Shown: positions 1 to 9,543, numbered from the stretch's first letter. The stretch: 64,000 nucleotides of DNA from TMP-24 sp041397305 (GCA_041397305.1 JAWKWX010000011.1:1-64000); one strand, 5' to 3'. Notes: a model not told the origin generated them from the sequence alone. Translations and numbers: made by a program.

Positions 1-311
1 CCGCCCTGATTGCCGCCGCCCTGCTGGCCACCCTGGGCCTGCCGCTGCTCCTGCTCGCGGGCAAGCTCGCGCTGCGCCTCGCCCAGCATGCGGGTGTAAT
101 GTTCGGCATGCTGCAGGAAGGCCTGTTCGGCCACCCTGTCGCTCGACACCTGCGCATCGCGCGCCAGCATCAGATACTTGTCGATGATCTGCTGGGGCGT
201 GCCGCGCACCTTGCCCTCCGGACCGGAGCTGTCGAAGACGCGGTTGACGATATTGCCGAGGGAACGCTGCCGGTTCGACTTGTTCCGCGAACGGGATTTC
301 GATGATCTCAT
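1..311 (-). CDS. DUF4167 domain protein (3' end cut by window edge)
   Basis: Reading the minus strand from an ATG at 311 gives a very basic N-terminus (MRSSKSRSRNKSNRQRS), then a segment with GKVRGTPQQI, then DKYLMLARDA, then AEQAFLQHAEHYTRM. This is the DUF4167 pattern: a short helical domain after an Arg/Ser/Asn-rich head. It is followed by a Gln/Gly-rich low-complexity stretch that runs off the window. The family is conserved in alphaproteobacteria and is typically found beside prfA-prmC, as here. Its molecular function is unknown; the basic head and low-complexity tail suggest RNA or ribosome association, which is inference only. The C-terminus is not in the window. Confidence 0.88.
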   Translation of the reverse strand, partial: MRSSKSRSRNKSNRQRSLGNIVNRVFDSSGPEGKVRGTPQQIIDKYLMLARDAQVSSDRVAEQAFLQHAEHYTRMLGEAQRELAREQEQRQAQGGQQGGGNQG

Positions 312-583
312 GTGCTTCGTCTATGCTCGCCTGAGGCTTGAAGGGGCGGGTGCTTCCCCGACCGACCCGCGCCACGGTCCGATATGGACTGCGTGAGGGT
401 CATGTGGGTAAGAACAGCGGCCCGAGCCCGGCTTCGAAAAGCTGAAGCCGCTCCGATCCGCTGCGCCCTGTTTGCACGCGCGCGGCGGGCCTGACAAGCG
501 GATTCTGGCATGCAAACGGCCGAAGGGGCGGATTTCCCCCACTATTTTCGCGAACGGGTCGATTCTGGCGCCTTGGCAACGGA
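312..583. other. Intergenic gap, nothing recognised
   Basis: This gap separates prmC from the DUF4167 gene. I see no convincing coding frame, tRNA or strong terminator. It presumably carries the DUF4167 promoter on the minus strand, but I cannot point to confident -35/-10 boxes. Confidence 0.5.
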
Positions 584-1441
584 TCACACCGCGCCGCAGG
601 CCCCCCGATCGCCGGGATTTTCGGCCATCACGATCCGGTCGCGCCCGTCCAGATCGGGAAGAATCGCCAGTTTCTCGAACCGCTGCGCCGCAAGGAGGGC
701 GATGACGGCCGCGCCCTGTGTCGGCCCGATCTCCAGAAGGAGCCGCCCGCCCGCCATCAGGCGCGCGCCCGCACCCGCCGCGATCGCCCGGTAGGCATCA
801 AGCCCGTCGCCGCCGGGCGTCAGCGCCATCCGCGGCTCCCACTCCCTGACCTCGGGCGCGAGCCCGGCCATCTCGTCCGCCGCGATATAGGGCGGATTGG
901 AGACGATCAGGTCGAAGCGGCCGGGCACGGCCTCATACCAGTCGGACCGGGCGAAGGCAGCCCGGCGCCCGAGCCCCAGCCGCGCGGCATTCTCCGCAGC
1001 GACGGCGAGCGCCGCCGCCGACAGGTCGGTGCCAAGGCCGGTCGCGATCGGCATGCCCGCAAGGCTGGACAAAAGGATGCAGCCCGATCCCGTGCCGAGG
1101 TCGAGCATGCGCACGAAAGGCCGTTCCAGCGCCTTCAGCACCAGAAGCTCGGTCTCGGGGCGCGGGTCGAGCACATCGCCTGTGACGCGGAAGCTGCGGC
1201 CCAGGAACTGGCGCTCGCCGACGATCTGGCTCACGGGCTGGCGCCGGGCGCGCCGGGCGAGCGCCTCTTCGAAGGACCTTTGCTGCGCGCCGGTCATCTC
1301 ATCGGCGAGATGCAGGATCAGCCGGTCGGGCGGGAGGCCCAGCACATGGGCCAGAAGCCGCCGCGCATCGCCCGCGGCGCCTTCGATGCCCGCCGCCTTC
1401 AGGCGCGGGATTGCCGTTCTGAGCGCCTCGTTGCCCGTCAC
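584..1441 (-). CDS. prmC: Peptide chain release factor N5-glutamine methyltransferase PrmC
   Basis: PrmC methylates the glutamine of the GGQ motif in release factors, using S-adenosylmethionine, in the cytoplasm. The 285-residue protein has the expected N-terminal helical domain, a PRPETE motif at about 93-98, the SAM-binding DLGTGSG at 114-120 and the catalytic NPPY at 182-185. Length is normal. Its ATG overlaps the stop of the prfA gene by 4 bp (ATGA), so the enzyme is co-translated with one of its substrates, the usual arrangement. Identification is secure. Confidence 0.97.
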   Translation of the reverse strand: MTGNEALRTAIPRLKAAGIEGAAGDARRLLAHVLGLPPDRLILHLADEMTGAQQRSFEEALARRARRQPVSQIVGERQFLGRSFRVTGDVLDPRPETELLVLKALERPFVRMLDLGTGSGCILLSSLAGMPIATGLGTDLSAAALAVAAENAARLGLGRRAAFARSDWYEAVPGRFDLIVSNPPYIAADEMAGLAPEVREWEPRMALTPGGDGLDAYRAIAAGAGARLMAGGRLLLEIGPTQGAAVIALLAAQRFEKLAILPDLDGRDRIVMAENPGDRGACGAV

Positions 1442-2484
1442 GCTTCCATCTCGGCGAGCTTCTCGGCCTGATCATGGGCGACGAGCGCATCGATGATGTC
1501 GCCCAGATCGCCCGCCATGATCTGCGGCAGCGCGTAAAGCGTGAGGTTGATCCGGTGATCGGTCATCCGGCCTTGCGGGAAATTGTAGGTCCGGATCCGC
1601 TCGCTGCGGTCGCCCGAGCCCACCTGCGCCTTGCGGTCGGCGGCGCGCTCGGTGTCGGCGCGGCTGCGTTCCAGATCGTAGAGGCGCGCGCGCAGCACCG
1701 CCATCGCATTGGCGCGGTTCTGGTGTTGGGACTTCTCGGACGAGGTCACCACGATCCCGGTCGGCAGATGGGTGATCCGCACGGCCGAATCGGTCGTGTT
1801 CACATGCTGCCCGCCCGCGCCCGACGACCGCATCGTGTCGATCCTGATGTCGGCGGCCGGGATGTCGATCTCGACCTCCTCGGCCTCGGGCAGAACGGCG
1901 ACCGTGGCGGCGGAGGTGTGGATGCGCCCGCCCGCCTCGGTTTCCGGCACGCGCTGCACGCGGTGCACGCCGCTTTCGAACTTCAGCCGCGCGAAGACCC
2001 CCTCGCCCTCGATCCGCGCCGTTGCCTCCTTCACCCCGCCAAGCTCGGTCGGGGCGAATTCCATCAGATCGAAGCGCCAGCCCTGCGCCTCGGCATATTT
2101 CTGGTACATCCTGAGAAGGTCGCCCGCGAAAAGCGCCGCCTCCTCGCCGCCGGTGCCGGGGCGGATCTCCAGGATCGCGGGGCGCGCATCCGCCGCATCC
2201 TTGGGCAGAAGCGCGATCCGCAAACGCCCCTCCATCTCGGGGATGCGCGCCTTCAGGATCGGCAGCTCGTCCTCGGCCAGAGCCTTCATCTCGGGATCGG
2301 CCAGCATCGCCTCGGTCTCGGCCAGGTCACCCAGCGCCAGGCGGTAGGCACCGATCTCGGCCACCACCGGCTTCAGGTCGGCATATTCGCGCGACAAGGC
2401 CGCGATCTCCGAAGGCGCCGCGCCGGCCGAGAGCTTCGCCTCGAGAAACTCGAAGCGCCGAACGATCTGGTCAAGCTTGTCCAT
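1438..2484 (-). CDS. prfA: Peptide chain release factor 1 (RF1)
   Basis: RF1 reads UAA and UAG stop codons and triggers peptide release in the ribosome. The frame shows the GTGGEEAALFAGDL segment of domain 2, the codon-recognition tripeptide PET within RVPETEAGGR, and the GGQ catalytic loop in SSGAGGQHVNTTDSAV about 228 residues in. I place the start at MDKLDQIV (2484); an upstream in-frame ATG at 2493 adds only three residues. The length, about 348 residues, is slightly under the usual 355-360. It is followed with a 4-bp overlap by prmC. Confidence 0.97.
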   Translation of the reverse strand: MDKLDQIVRRFEFLEAKLSAGAAPSEIAALSREYADLKPVVAEIGAYRLALGDLAETEAMLADPEMKALAEDELPILKARIPEMEGRLRIALLPKDAADARPAILEIRPGTGGEEAALFAGDLLRMYQKYAEAQGWRFDLMEFAPTELGGVKEATARIEGEGVFARLKFESGVHRVQRVPETEAGGRIHTSAATVAVLPEAEEVEIDIPAADIRIDTMRSSGAGGQHVNTTDSAVRITHLPTGIVVTSSEKSQHQNRANAMAVLRARLYDLERSRADTERAADRKAQVGSGDRSERIRTYNFPQGRMTDHRINLTLYALPQIMAGDLGDIIDALVAHDQAEKLAEMEA

Positions 2485-2625
2485 CGGAACCATGCCGCCT
2501 CATCGCCCTTGCCCGGCCATTGGTCAAGAGGGGGGCAAGGGCGGTAACCCCGGAGTATTTCGGACAGAAAGCAGGCCAGTCACTCTTTCCGCCCGAAAAT
2601 ACGCCCGCCGGAGGCACCCCGAGTG

Positions 2626-2680
2626 CCCCGGACCCTGGTCCGGGGCGCGAGAAATGTCTTGGCCACGCCCCGGCGTGGCC
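2626..2680. repeat. Two adjacent perfect hairpins in the prfA/speB gap
   Basis: Positions 2626-2645 read CCCCGGACC-CT-GGTCCGGGG and positions 2661-2680 read GGCCACGCC-CC-GGCGTGGCC. Each is a 9-bp perfect stem with a 2-nt centre, separated by 15 nt. They lie in the 330-bp gap between speB (whose stop is at 2823) and prfA, where I see no gene. They could act as a terminator or attenuator of the speB transcript, or be members of a dispersed REP-like repeat family. No T-run follows on either strand, so simple intrinsic termination is not obvious. Confidence 0.7.
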
Positions 2681-2822
2681 GCATCCGGATCAATCGGCGC
2701 TCGGCCGGGTGAGCCAATTCCGCTAGCGGGCGGCGTTCACGCCGGAACCCCGGCGAACGGACCGTTACAGGCGATGGCCATGCCCCCGGCAAGTATCAGA
2801 CGAAGCGCATGAAGCACGCGCC

Positions 2823-3788
2823 TCACCGCCGCATCTTTGCCCAATGGTAAAGGCAGATCAGCTCATAGGCGACATGCGCCCCGGCGATCGCCGTTGCGCC
2901 CGTCGTGTCATAGGGCGGCGAAACCTCGACCACATCGCCGCCGACCATGTTGATGCCCGCCAGGTCGCGCAGCATCGCCGCCGCCTGCCAGCTCGCCAGC
3001 CCGCCCCAGACCGGCGTGCCGGTCCCGGGCGCGAAGGCCGGATCGAGCGCGTCGATGTCGAACGTAAGATAGGCCGGGTTCTTCCCCACCACCGCCTTGG
3101 CCTGCGTTACGACAGCCGCCACGCCCATCTCATGCGCTTCGCGGGCCGTGATGACATTCACCCCCAGATAATCCTCGGTCGTCGTCCGGATGCCGATCTG
3201 GATCGAACGCTTGGGGTCGACATAGCCCGCCTTCACCGCCTTGTAGAACATCGTGCCATGGTCGATCCGTGCCGGATTGTCGTCCGGCCACAGGTCCGAA
3301 TGGGCGTCGAAATGAATGAGGCTCAGCGGCCCGAACTTTTCGGCATAGGCCCTGAGGATCGGGAAGGTGATGTAATGATCGCCGCCAAGCACGACCGATC
3401 CGGCACCGGCCGCGAGGATCGTGCGGATATGGGCGGTCAGGGTTTCTGGAAACTCCGGCACGTTCGCATAGTCGAAGGCCAGATCGCCATAGTCGATGAT
3501 GTTGAGATCCTCGAACGGGTCGGTTCCCCAGCCATGCGGCGGGTCATAGGGGTTGAGGCAGGAGGCCTCGCGGATCGCCCGCGGCCCAAAGCGCGTTCCT
3601 GCCCGATGGCTCACTGCCTGGTCGAACGGCACGCCAGTGATCGCCAGATCGACGCCCGTCAGGTCTTTCGTATAGGTCCGGCGCAGGAAGCTCGTCGCCC
3701 CGCCGAACGCATTCTCAAACGCATAGCCTTTCTGACCCTTGCGGGTGAACGCGGTATCGACCTGCGCTTTTGCATCTTCAAGTGCCAT
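2823..3788 (-). CDS. speB: Agmatinase (ureohydrolase family)
   Basis: Agmatinase hydrolyses agmatine to putrescine and urea with a binuclear manganese centre. Manganese-ligand motifs are visible in order: GGDHY, DAHSD and DIDALDPAFAPGTG, with the ureohydrolase pattern SHRAGTRFGPRAIREAS near the N-terminus. The start at 3788 (MALEDAKAQV) is preferred over an in-frame ATG six codons upstream because it gives a family-like length (321 residues). It stands alone on the minus strand. Some relatives use guanidinobutyrate or other guanidines, so the exact substrate is less certain than the family. Confidence 0.9.
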   Translation of the reverse strand: MALEDAKAQVDTAFTRKGQKGYAFENAFGGATSFLRRTYTKDLTGVDLAITGVPFDQAVSHRAGTRFGPRAIREASCLNPYDPPHGWGTDPFEDLNIIDYGDLAFDYANVPEFPETLTAHIRTILAAGAGSVVLGGDHYITFPILRAYAEKFGPLSLIHFDAHSDLWPDDNPARIDHGTMFYKAVKAGYVDPKRSIQIGIRTTTEDYLGVNVITAREAHEMGVAAVVTQAKAVVGKNPAYLTFDIDALDPAFAPGTGTPVWGGLASWQAAAMLRDLAGINMVGGDVVEVSPPYDTTGATAIAGAHVAYELICLYHWAKMRR

Positions 3789-3928
3789 GGAAATCCCCCA
3801 GGCCAAGAACGCCCAGTCGTTGCCTAAGGGGCCGGAGACGGGCTGATCCGGGTCAGGTGAAAAAGCCTCAGCTGCGGGCCGCTGTCAAGGAAAAATTTGA
3901 TCAAACGCCCCGGCTGGCGACCGGCGGC

Positions 3929-5887
3929 TCACCATCCGCCGCCGCCGCCACCACCCCCGCCACCGCCGGAAAAGCCACCGCCACCGCCGCTGGAAAAGCC
4001 GGAGGAGGAGCTTTGCGGCGGCGGCAGGGCGCTGGTGAAACTGTCCGAAAGCGACCGGCCGATGTCCGAAACCCGGTCGGCGAAGCCCTGGCTGCCCCAG
4101 TCGCGCCCCCGGTACCAGCCGGGCGCATAGGAGGCCGCCTGCATGGTCCCGGCCGCGACCGCGGCGGCAAGCCAGGTCTGGAAGGCCCGGCTCCAGGGTT
4201 TTTCCAGATCGAGCGCCACGGCATAGGGCAGAAGCGTCTCGAAATGTCGGGGCGACATTCTGGGCGCGCCTGCCATGTTCATGCGGTCTTCCTCGGCGAC
4301 CGACAGATAGTGCCGCAGCCCTTCGATCTCGGCCGTGCGCCTGGCCCCCAGGGGCGTGGGTGCGCCCATCAGGTAGAAGAACAGGAGATTCACCAGAAGA
4401 AGCGAGGCAAGCGCGCCCATGAGAAACGGGTCTTCCACAGACAGGAATGCCCGCGCGGCCGGAACGAGCCCGGTGTTGACCACGCCCATCGCGATGGCGA
4501 AGCCGAAGATCGCCAGCTGGATCTTGCCCGACAGGCCCGATCCCCATTGCTTGGCGACATTGACCCCGATGGCAGTGAGTATCCCGCCGCCAATCAGGAA
4601 GAAGGGCAGGAGCGCAAGCGACTGCGCGTTCGGCTGGCCGATGATCAGCGCCGCCGCGATCACCGCCGCCGACAGGGCCACCCCCAGAATGATCCAGCCG
4701 CGGTTGTGGTGATAATAGACACCGCGATGCTCGCGCTCCAACGACTGCCGGAACAATTGCCCGATCGCGGCGACGGTGCTGCCGTTCGCCCGCGACAGGG
4801 TCAGGCCACCCTCCCGGCCCTCAAGCCGGTTCAGCAAAAGCGCCTCGCCGACCGGAAAGCGCCTGTCGCCCGCGGGTTTTTCCGTCCGCTTCAGGGTGAC
4901 GGTATCGTCAACATCCTCAAGGTCGACATATCCGCCGACGGCGAGGTTCAGGGCCGATGCCGCCATGGCCTGGAACCCCTGCCCCTTGAGCCCGCGGTTC
5001 CAGATGTAATGGGCGAGCGCCGGCGAAAGGCCCTCCGGCGCGTCCCAGCGCGGCACGATCACGCCCTTGGCCGGGTCGCGCCCGACCCTGCGCCAGCTCG
5101 TCAGGTAATAGAGAAGGACGACCAGGGCCCCTGCCCCGGCGATCAGCGTCGCCAGATGGTCGCGGAGATACCAGGCCCATTCCTGCCCGCGCGAGGGCGG
5201 CAGGACCACGCCCTTTGGCAGGCTCACCACAACCGACAGACCCTCGCGCGGGCCAAGCGGCCCGGTGGTGACGAAACGCACCTCGCGCCCGTCGGGCGAG
5301 ATTTCGGCGACCGCCTCCTGCGCCTGCGATCCATAGGGACCGGTATAGGCCGCCGTCCGGGTTGCCCGGCCACCCTGCGGCAGATGGATCACCGCCTCGG
5401 CCGACCGGATCGGAAACAGCCATTCGGTGCCGGTGGCGTTCCAGTAGACTTCGTCATGATCGTCGAAGAACCGCACCTGCCGGTCGGTCCGGTAGGTCAG
5501 AACATAGTCATGCACGCCGGGGTCGAGGAAAACCTCGGCGCGACCGAGATAGACGCGCACCATGCCGCTGCCGGTCTCGATCCGCGTTGCCTCGGGCTGA
5601 CCGTCGCGGGTGGCCGACACCAGCGTGAAGCCGGTGGTGGCGATCTGGCCTGTCCGGTCGACGAAACGCGTCGGAAAGTCGCGGTAGATGCCGCGCCGGA
5701 TCGTGACGCCCTCGGCCCGGACGCGGATCGCCTCTGTCACCTGGAAATCGCCGTTCGCCATCACCTCCACATCGCTGCGGAAATTCAGGATCTCTTCTTC
5801 CGCCAGAACCGGCCAGGCGATCAGCGCGGCGAAGACCGCAGCGAACAGCCGCCCGACGAAACGCCGCACGAGCCGCTGAACGGGCAT
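3929..5887 (-). CDS. DUF2207 membrane protein with glycine-rich tail
   Basis: The 652-residue protein starts with a signal peptide ending in WPVLAEEE, continues with a beta-rich extracytoplasmic DUF2207 domain (about 25-225), then has a membrane segment at about 240-260 and a cluster of four or so more between about 400 and 520. The C-terminus is SSSSGFSSGGGGGFSGGGG followed by more glycine and a final tryptophan, a low-complexity tail typical of this family. Function is unknown. It begins one base after the lemA stop codon, so the two are co-translated; LemA-DUF2207 pairs are common and suggest a shared envelope role. Confidence 0.9.
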   Translation of the reverse strand: MPVQRLVRRFVGRLFAAVFAALIAWPVLAEEEILNFRSDVEVMANGDFQVTEAIRVRAEGVTIRRGIYRDFPTRFVDRTGQIATTGFTLVSATRDGQPEATRIETGSGMVRVYLGRAEVFLDPGVHDYVLTYRTDRQVRFFDDHDEVYWNATGTEWLFPIRSAEAVIHLPQGGRATRTAAYTGPYGSQAQEAVAEISPDGREVRFVTTGPLGPREGLSVVVSLPKGVVLPPSRGQEWAWYLRDHLATLIAGAGALVVLLYYLTSWRRVGRDPAKGVIVPRWDAPEGLSPALAHYIWNRGLKGQGFQAMAASALNLAVGGYVDLEDVDDTVTLKRTEKPAGDRRFPVGEALLLNRLEGREGGLTLSRANGSTVAAIGQLFRQSLEREHRGVYYHHNRGWIILGVALSAAVIAAALIIGQPNAQSLALLPFFLIGGGILTAIGVNVAKQWGSGLSGKIQLAIFGFAIAMGVVNTGLVPAARAFLSVEDPFLMGALASLLLVNLLFFYLMGAPTPLGARRTAEIEGLRHYLSVAEEDRMNMAGAPRMSPRHFETLLPYAVALDLEKPWSRAFQTWLAAAVAAGTMQAASYAPGWYRGRDWGSQGFADRVSDIGRSLSDSFTSALPPPQSSSSGFSSGGGGGFSGGGGGGGGGGGW

Positions 5888-5888
5888 T

Positions 5889-6452
5889 TTAGAAGGACAC
5901 TTTGGGCAGCGCCCGGTCGGCGGGGTCCTCCAGCTCGAAATACTCGGCCTTGGAAAAGCCGAACTGGTTGGCGATCAGGTTCGAGGGGAAGCTTTCCACC
6001 TTCACGTTCAGATCGCGGGTCGAGCCGTTGTAATAGCGCCGCGCCATCTGGATCTCGCCCTCGATCGCCGAGAGCTGCGTCTGCAGGTCACGGAAATTTT
6101 CGTTGGCCTTCAGGTCCGGATAGGCCTCGGCCACCGCCATCAGCCGCCCGAGCGCCTGACCGAGCATGCCTTCGGCGGCTGCCCGGCCCGCGATATTGTC
6201 GGACGGAATGGCCTGCGCGCGGGTGCGCATCTCGGTCACTTCGCGCAGCGCATCCTTTTCATGGGCGGCATAGCCCTTCACGGTCTCGATCAGGTTGGGG
6301 ATCAGGTCGGCCCGGCGCTTGAGCTGGACGTCGATGCCGCTCCAGGCCTCCTGCACCATCTGCCTCAGCCGCACGAGGCCGTTGTAGGTGACGATGACAT
6401 AACCGACGACAAGGACGACGAGCGCCGCCAGGATCATGAAAAAGGTCTGCAT
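5889..6452 (-). CDS. lemA: LemA family protein
   Basis: The 187-residue protein has one N-terminal membrane anchor (LAALVVLVVGYVIVTYN), then the LemA coiled-helical domain with VQEAWSGIDVQLKRRADLIP, NLIETVKGYA and ENFRDLQTQL, and the conserved ARRYYNGSTRDLN followed by FPSNLIANQFGF. This is full length for the family. LemA proteins are membrane-anchored with an outward helical bundle; a precise biochemical activity is not established. It is the first gene of the lemA-DUF2207 pair. Confidence 0.95.
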   Translation of the reverse strand: MQTFFMILAALVVLVVGYVIVTYNGLVRLRQMVQEAWSGIDVQLKRRADLIPNLIETVKGYAAHEKDALREVTEMRTRAQAIPSDNIAGRAAAEGMLGQALGRLMAVAEAYPDLKANENFRDLQTQLSAIEGEIQMARRYYNGSTRDLNVKVESFPSNLIANQFGFSKAEYFELEDPADRALPKVSF

Positions 6453-6550
6453 GGGCTCCTCCGCCGGTCGCTTTGCCGAGACGCTAGCCTATCGGGGGGC
6501 GGCATGGGAAGACGCTTCGTCGGGGAAAGGCTGGCGGCCTTTCCCTCCCG

Positions 6551-7456
6551 GTGGCCCGGGCGCTCAAGGCGTCTGGCGGTTCCGCTTCGCCATTTCCCGG
6601 CCCTGATGCCGGGACCGCCCCCGACGGCCCGGGGCCGGGATCGGCGACGGGGGTTCTGTTCCTCGACGCGGATGGCGACGGCAAGCGCACCGCGGCGGTT
6701 GCCAATTTCGCGAACGTCAAGGTCTTCGTGACGCACGCGGACGGATGGAGGAGGCTCGGGGCGTCGGCACGCCCCGGCCGGATGGGCGGCTGTTTGGCGG
6801 CCCCCGCCCGGAGTGGCTGCCTCGGGCGGGACATTCAGGCATGGGGTGATCTGAGATGATTGACTCGCGACAGGCGGCATCGTCAACTCGCCCTATCGGT
6901 GAATCTCCGGCGGGGCGAGATGTGTGGTGTGGATGGCGGCCGCGGCGCAGTCCATGGCGGACAGGTCGCTGTCCCGTCAAGTCGCAGGACAGATCGAGAC
7001 GGCCCCCATCACCTGCCTCAGATCAATCAGCGGCATACGGCGTCGTCGCCCGCTCTGCCACATTCCCGTGTGGGTTTTTCGCCGAGTGTTTTTGTGGGAC
7101 CCAGGAAGACGATGACGAACGCGAACGGGGCGAAGACGGTCAAGACGCTCGCGCAGCTCGGCATCCCCGAGATCGACCTGACGGACGATGCGACGCGGAT
7201 CGTGGCTCAGGACGGGTCGGTGATCGAGGGCCAGACGACCTATCGGAAATCGGACGGTTCCACGGGGACGGTGGCGCGCACGAGCCTTGTCGCCGAGGCG
7301 GACGGGCACCGGGTGACCGAGGTGATCACGATGGATGGAAGCGGCAACCGGAGATTGCAACGGGCGGGGTGGCGATCTACAAAGGCGGGATGGCGACGCG
7401 TGGGATTTCGTGTGGGGCGGTTTGACGGGCGGGCAAGGACGGGAGGGATCGGATGA
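6551..7456 (+). pseudogene. Decayed fragment of an RTX / calcium-binding repeat type protein
   Basis: One frame holds VLFLDADGDGKRTAAVANFA near 6650-6720, an in-frame TGA at 6857-6859, and then KTLAQLGIPEIDLTDDATR and DGSVIEGQTTYRKSDGSTG near 7130-7270. This order (DADGDGK, then an AQLGI-IDLT segment, then an EGQTT-DG-TGTVA segment) matches the region near the C-terminal third of large secreted haemolysin/adhesin-like proteins. The connecting part is out of register, with DDDE-like codons in another frame at about 7100-7130, so I read it as a degraded remnant, not a working gene. Family assignment is from motif memory only. Confidence 0.45.
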
Positions 7457-8154
7457 CGCTGAGGCGCAAGGCGTATTGTCGGGATACGGCATGGAATGGC
7501 GGGTTGGCACCCACCCTATGGCGGCTAAATCACCCAAACTGGGGATTGATCGTGCGGCAGATCATGGCAGCGACAATCTATCTTTCTTGTCCCGTCTCTG
7601 CACAAGAGATTCGGCTTACTGAAGTATGCGGTGAATCTGGCGGCGCAGGAAATATTGCCTGGGAACTTGTTTTTCCAAAAAATTTGCCAGAGATTTCTGA
7701 GGCAGACGGCACTGTCCAAAAACTTTATCCGTACCGCGCATACAGGGAGGCGGTATTGGGCAATTATATTATTACTGGCTTGAATGAAGGTTGCATATTG
7801 GAGGTGAAATCAACACGAAAGGACTCAAAGGCATCTATCGATCTGGGAATGATTCATATGGCTGACTCCCTTTTTAAACAGCGACAGCGAGCGTTCCGAC
7901 GATACATGAAGGTCAATTCGTTGTGTCGCTCAAATCGGGGCAAATTTGTTCGAGATTGGAATAGCCACCCAGACTGGCCAAGCCTCACCCAAGATGATGT
8001 TGAGGAGATCGAAAGGAACACTGAAGGTGACGTTTGCTATTGGCTTACAGAGCTTCAATCGGCGACGTTGGGCTTTGAATTGACGAGGCGCAAATATTCA
8101 CTGGACATTGTTGGCGGGAAATACTTCTTTGGCGAAGTTAACTTAGAGGAATAA
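7453..8154 (+). CDS. Hypothetical protein, probable secreted
   Basis: I do not recognise this 233-residue protein. The ATG at 7453 has a good ribosome site (GGGAGG, six bases upstream). A hydrophobic stretch at about residues 38-50 (MAATIYLSCPVSAQE) resembles a signal peptide, so a GTG near 7551 is a possible true start. The mature part contains several cysteines (VCGES, GCILEV, SLCRSN, DVCYWL) and no family motif that I can name. Base composition is clearly more AT-rich than the flanking host genes, suggesting transfer. It sits between the RTX-like remnant and an IS fragment. Confidence 0.6.
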   Translation: MTLRRKAYCRDTAWNGGLAPTLWRLNHPNWGLIVRQIMAATIYLSCPVSAQEIRLTEVCGESGGAGNIAWELVFPKNLPEISEADGTVQKLYPYRAYREAVLGNYIITGLNEGCILEVKSTRKDSKASIDLGMIHMADSLFKQRQRAFRRYMKVNSLCRSNRGKFVRDWNSHPDWPSLTQDDVEEIERNTEGDVCYWLTELQSATLGFELTRRKYSLDIVGGKYFFGEVNLEE

Positions 8155-8284
8155 TCATGAGCTTGGTGGAAGATCGACTCAGTGCGACTCGTGTGATCGG
8201 CGAAATTGGTGGGGTTTCTATTAGGTCGTGTTGACAAAAGGGATTCACAAGGCGCGCTGAACATGATTCAAGCTGGCATCTGCC

Positions 8285-8665
8285 ATGGAGACCAGCTTGG
8301 CACGAGACTTGATGTCGGACGAGGAATGGGTGTTTCACGTGCGCTTCATCTTGGCGGTCCGCGCCCCAAAAGGGCGCAAGCCCCTGAACCATCGCGTTCT
8401 TCTGGATGGGATTTTCTGGATCGCGCGCACCGGATCGCCGTGGCGTGACCTGCCGGAAGAGTTCGGCAAATGGTCCAGCGTCTATCGTCAGTTCCGGCGC
8501 TGGACCCTGGCGGGGCTCTGGGAGGATATCATGGAGGCCCTGAACGAGAGCGGGCTGGTCCCGGACGCCCTTCAGATGGTCGACGGCACCGTGGTCCGCG
8601 CCCACCATCAGGCAGCGGGCGCTAAAGGGGGACTCCGCTACAGGGCTTCGGCGCGGTCCGATTGA
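8285..8665 (+). pseudogene. IS5-type transposase, N-terminal fragment
   Basis: The 126-residue frame has the insertion-sequence DUF4096 head: LMSDEEWVFHVRFILA, NHRVLLDGIFWIARTGSPWR, DLPEEFGKWSSVYRQFRRW and then MVDGTVVRAHHQAAGAKGG, which holds the first catalytic aspartate. It then goes out of frame: a GFG-like codon run follows in another frame before the stop at 8665, and the rest of the DDE domain is absent. The left end of the element probably lies near 8221 (AGGTCGTGTTGACAAAAG). It is an inactive relic in the AT-rich patch. Confidence 0.85.
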
Positions 8666-8692
8666 AGCGCAAGCAAGGATGGGAGGAATGGG

Positions 8693-9256
8693 ATGTCAGT
8701 TAAGCAGGAGGCGCGGTGGATTTGCGCCTTGCCAGTCTGCGCGTCGTTCGTCGCCCGCTTCCGGCAGCATAAACACTACTTTGGTCGAAAGATCGCCGTA
8801 GCTGCCGTGCCGCTCTTCTTCCTTAATTCGCCTCCAGAACTAGGCGCCATGGCTCGTGCCGAAGCGGCCCCGGAGAATTGTAGTGAGAATAAAGCCAGGA
8901 ATTCCTTGCCAGCACACCCAATTGGTCGCATGGCATTCCTATTTGGTTTTGAGCACAAAATACCGGCAGCCTTTCCAGCAGGCTCAAGCGAAACAATACT
9001 GAAAAATTGGCTGAGAAATCAGAATTTCACTTTTAACGAGCGAAGTCAGTTGGATTCGGCCTTTGCCGATGAACCTGATGAAATTGCCCGCTTTCGTGCA
9101 AGGTTGAAATCAGGAGAGCTTGTAAATTTGTCAATTAGATCCATTTCAACTTTATGTGGGCGCGCTGTCTATTCAGTCGGTTGGAGTGCAGATGAATGTG
9201 GTCTCATAAAGGAGATATATGCAGACGCTAAATACTGTCAATTTGATTTGCCGTAG
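8693..9256 (+). CDS. Hypothetical protein with hydrophobic N-terminal segment
   Basis: Not recognised. The 187-residue frame has a hydrophobic stretch (KIAVAAVPLFFLNSPPELG) about 30-50 residues in that could be a signal or anchor, so the true start may lie downstream of 8693. The rest is rich in acidic and aromatic residues, with four cysteines (SENC-like, STLCGR, ADECGL, YCQF). Composition is AT-rich like the 7453 gene, and both may be survivors of the same transferred segment. Confidence 0.5.
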   Translation: MSVKQEARWICALPVCASFVARFRQHKHYFGRKIAVAAVPLFFLNSPPELGAMARAEAAPENCSENKARNSLPAHPIGRMAFLFGFEHKIPAAFPAGSSETILKNWLRNQNFTFNERSQLDSAFADEPDEIARFRARLKSGELVNLSIRSISTLCGRAVYSVGWSADECGLIKEIYADAKYCQFDLP

Positions 9257-9543
9257 TGAGAAGGGGATTTCTTGGGCAACCTGACTATCGGTGTCAACGC
9301 GATCGGAAGTAGCTACGCGCATGCTTTCGTTGAGATCGGCTCTGATGATGTGACCGCCCCCCGGTCGGCCCACGGCGCCGATCCCGGACACAGGCAATTC
9401 AAGGCATGCCGTCACCGGGCGCGCGTCCTGGGATTCGGGCGCCGAGGCTCACGGCCAGCAAGCCGGATGCCGCCCGGCCGACAGATCGCAGGAAATTGAC
9501 GCTGGGTTCTCGAGGATGCATCGTGACATATCAGGGATTTAAG
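9257..9543. other. Gap between AT-rich patch and tRNA-Phe, nothing recognised
   Basis: The only frames here are short and look like noise. This is where composition returns from the AT-rich patch to host-like, immediately beyond the 3' end of tRNA-Phe. I searched by eye for a second copy of the tRNA-Phe 3' end in 6.4-7.5 kb and saw none. Confidence 0.4.

Noticed and set aside
3770..6322. 850-codon plus-strand open frame
   Set aside because: Lies antisense to the clear DUF2207 and LemA genes; arginine/proline/glycine-rich translation typical of GC-rich shadow frames.
9272..9499. 75-codon plus-strand frame before tRNA-Phe
   Set aside because: Composition switches inside the frame, no ribosome site, and it ends in the tRNA-Phe flank.
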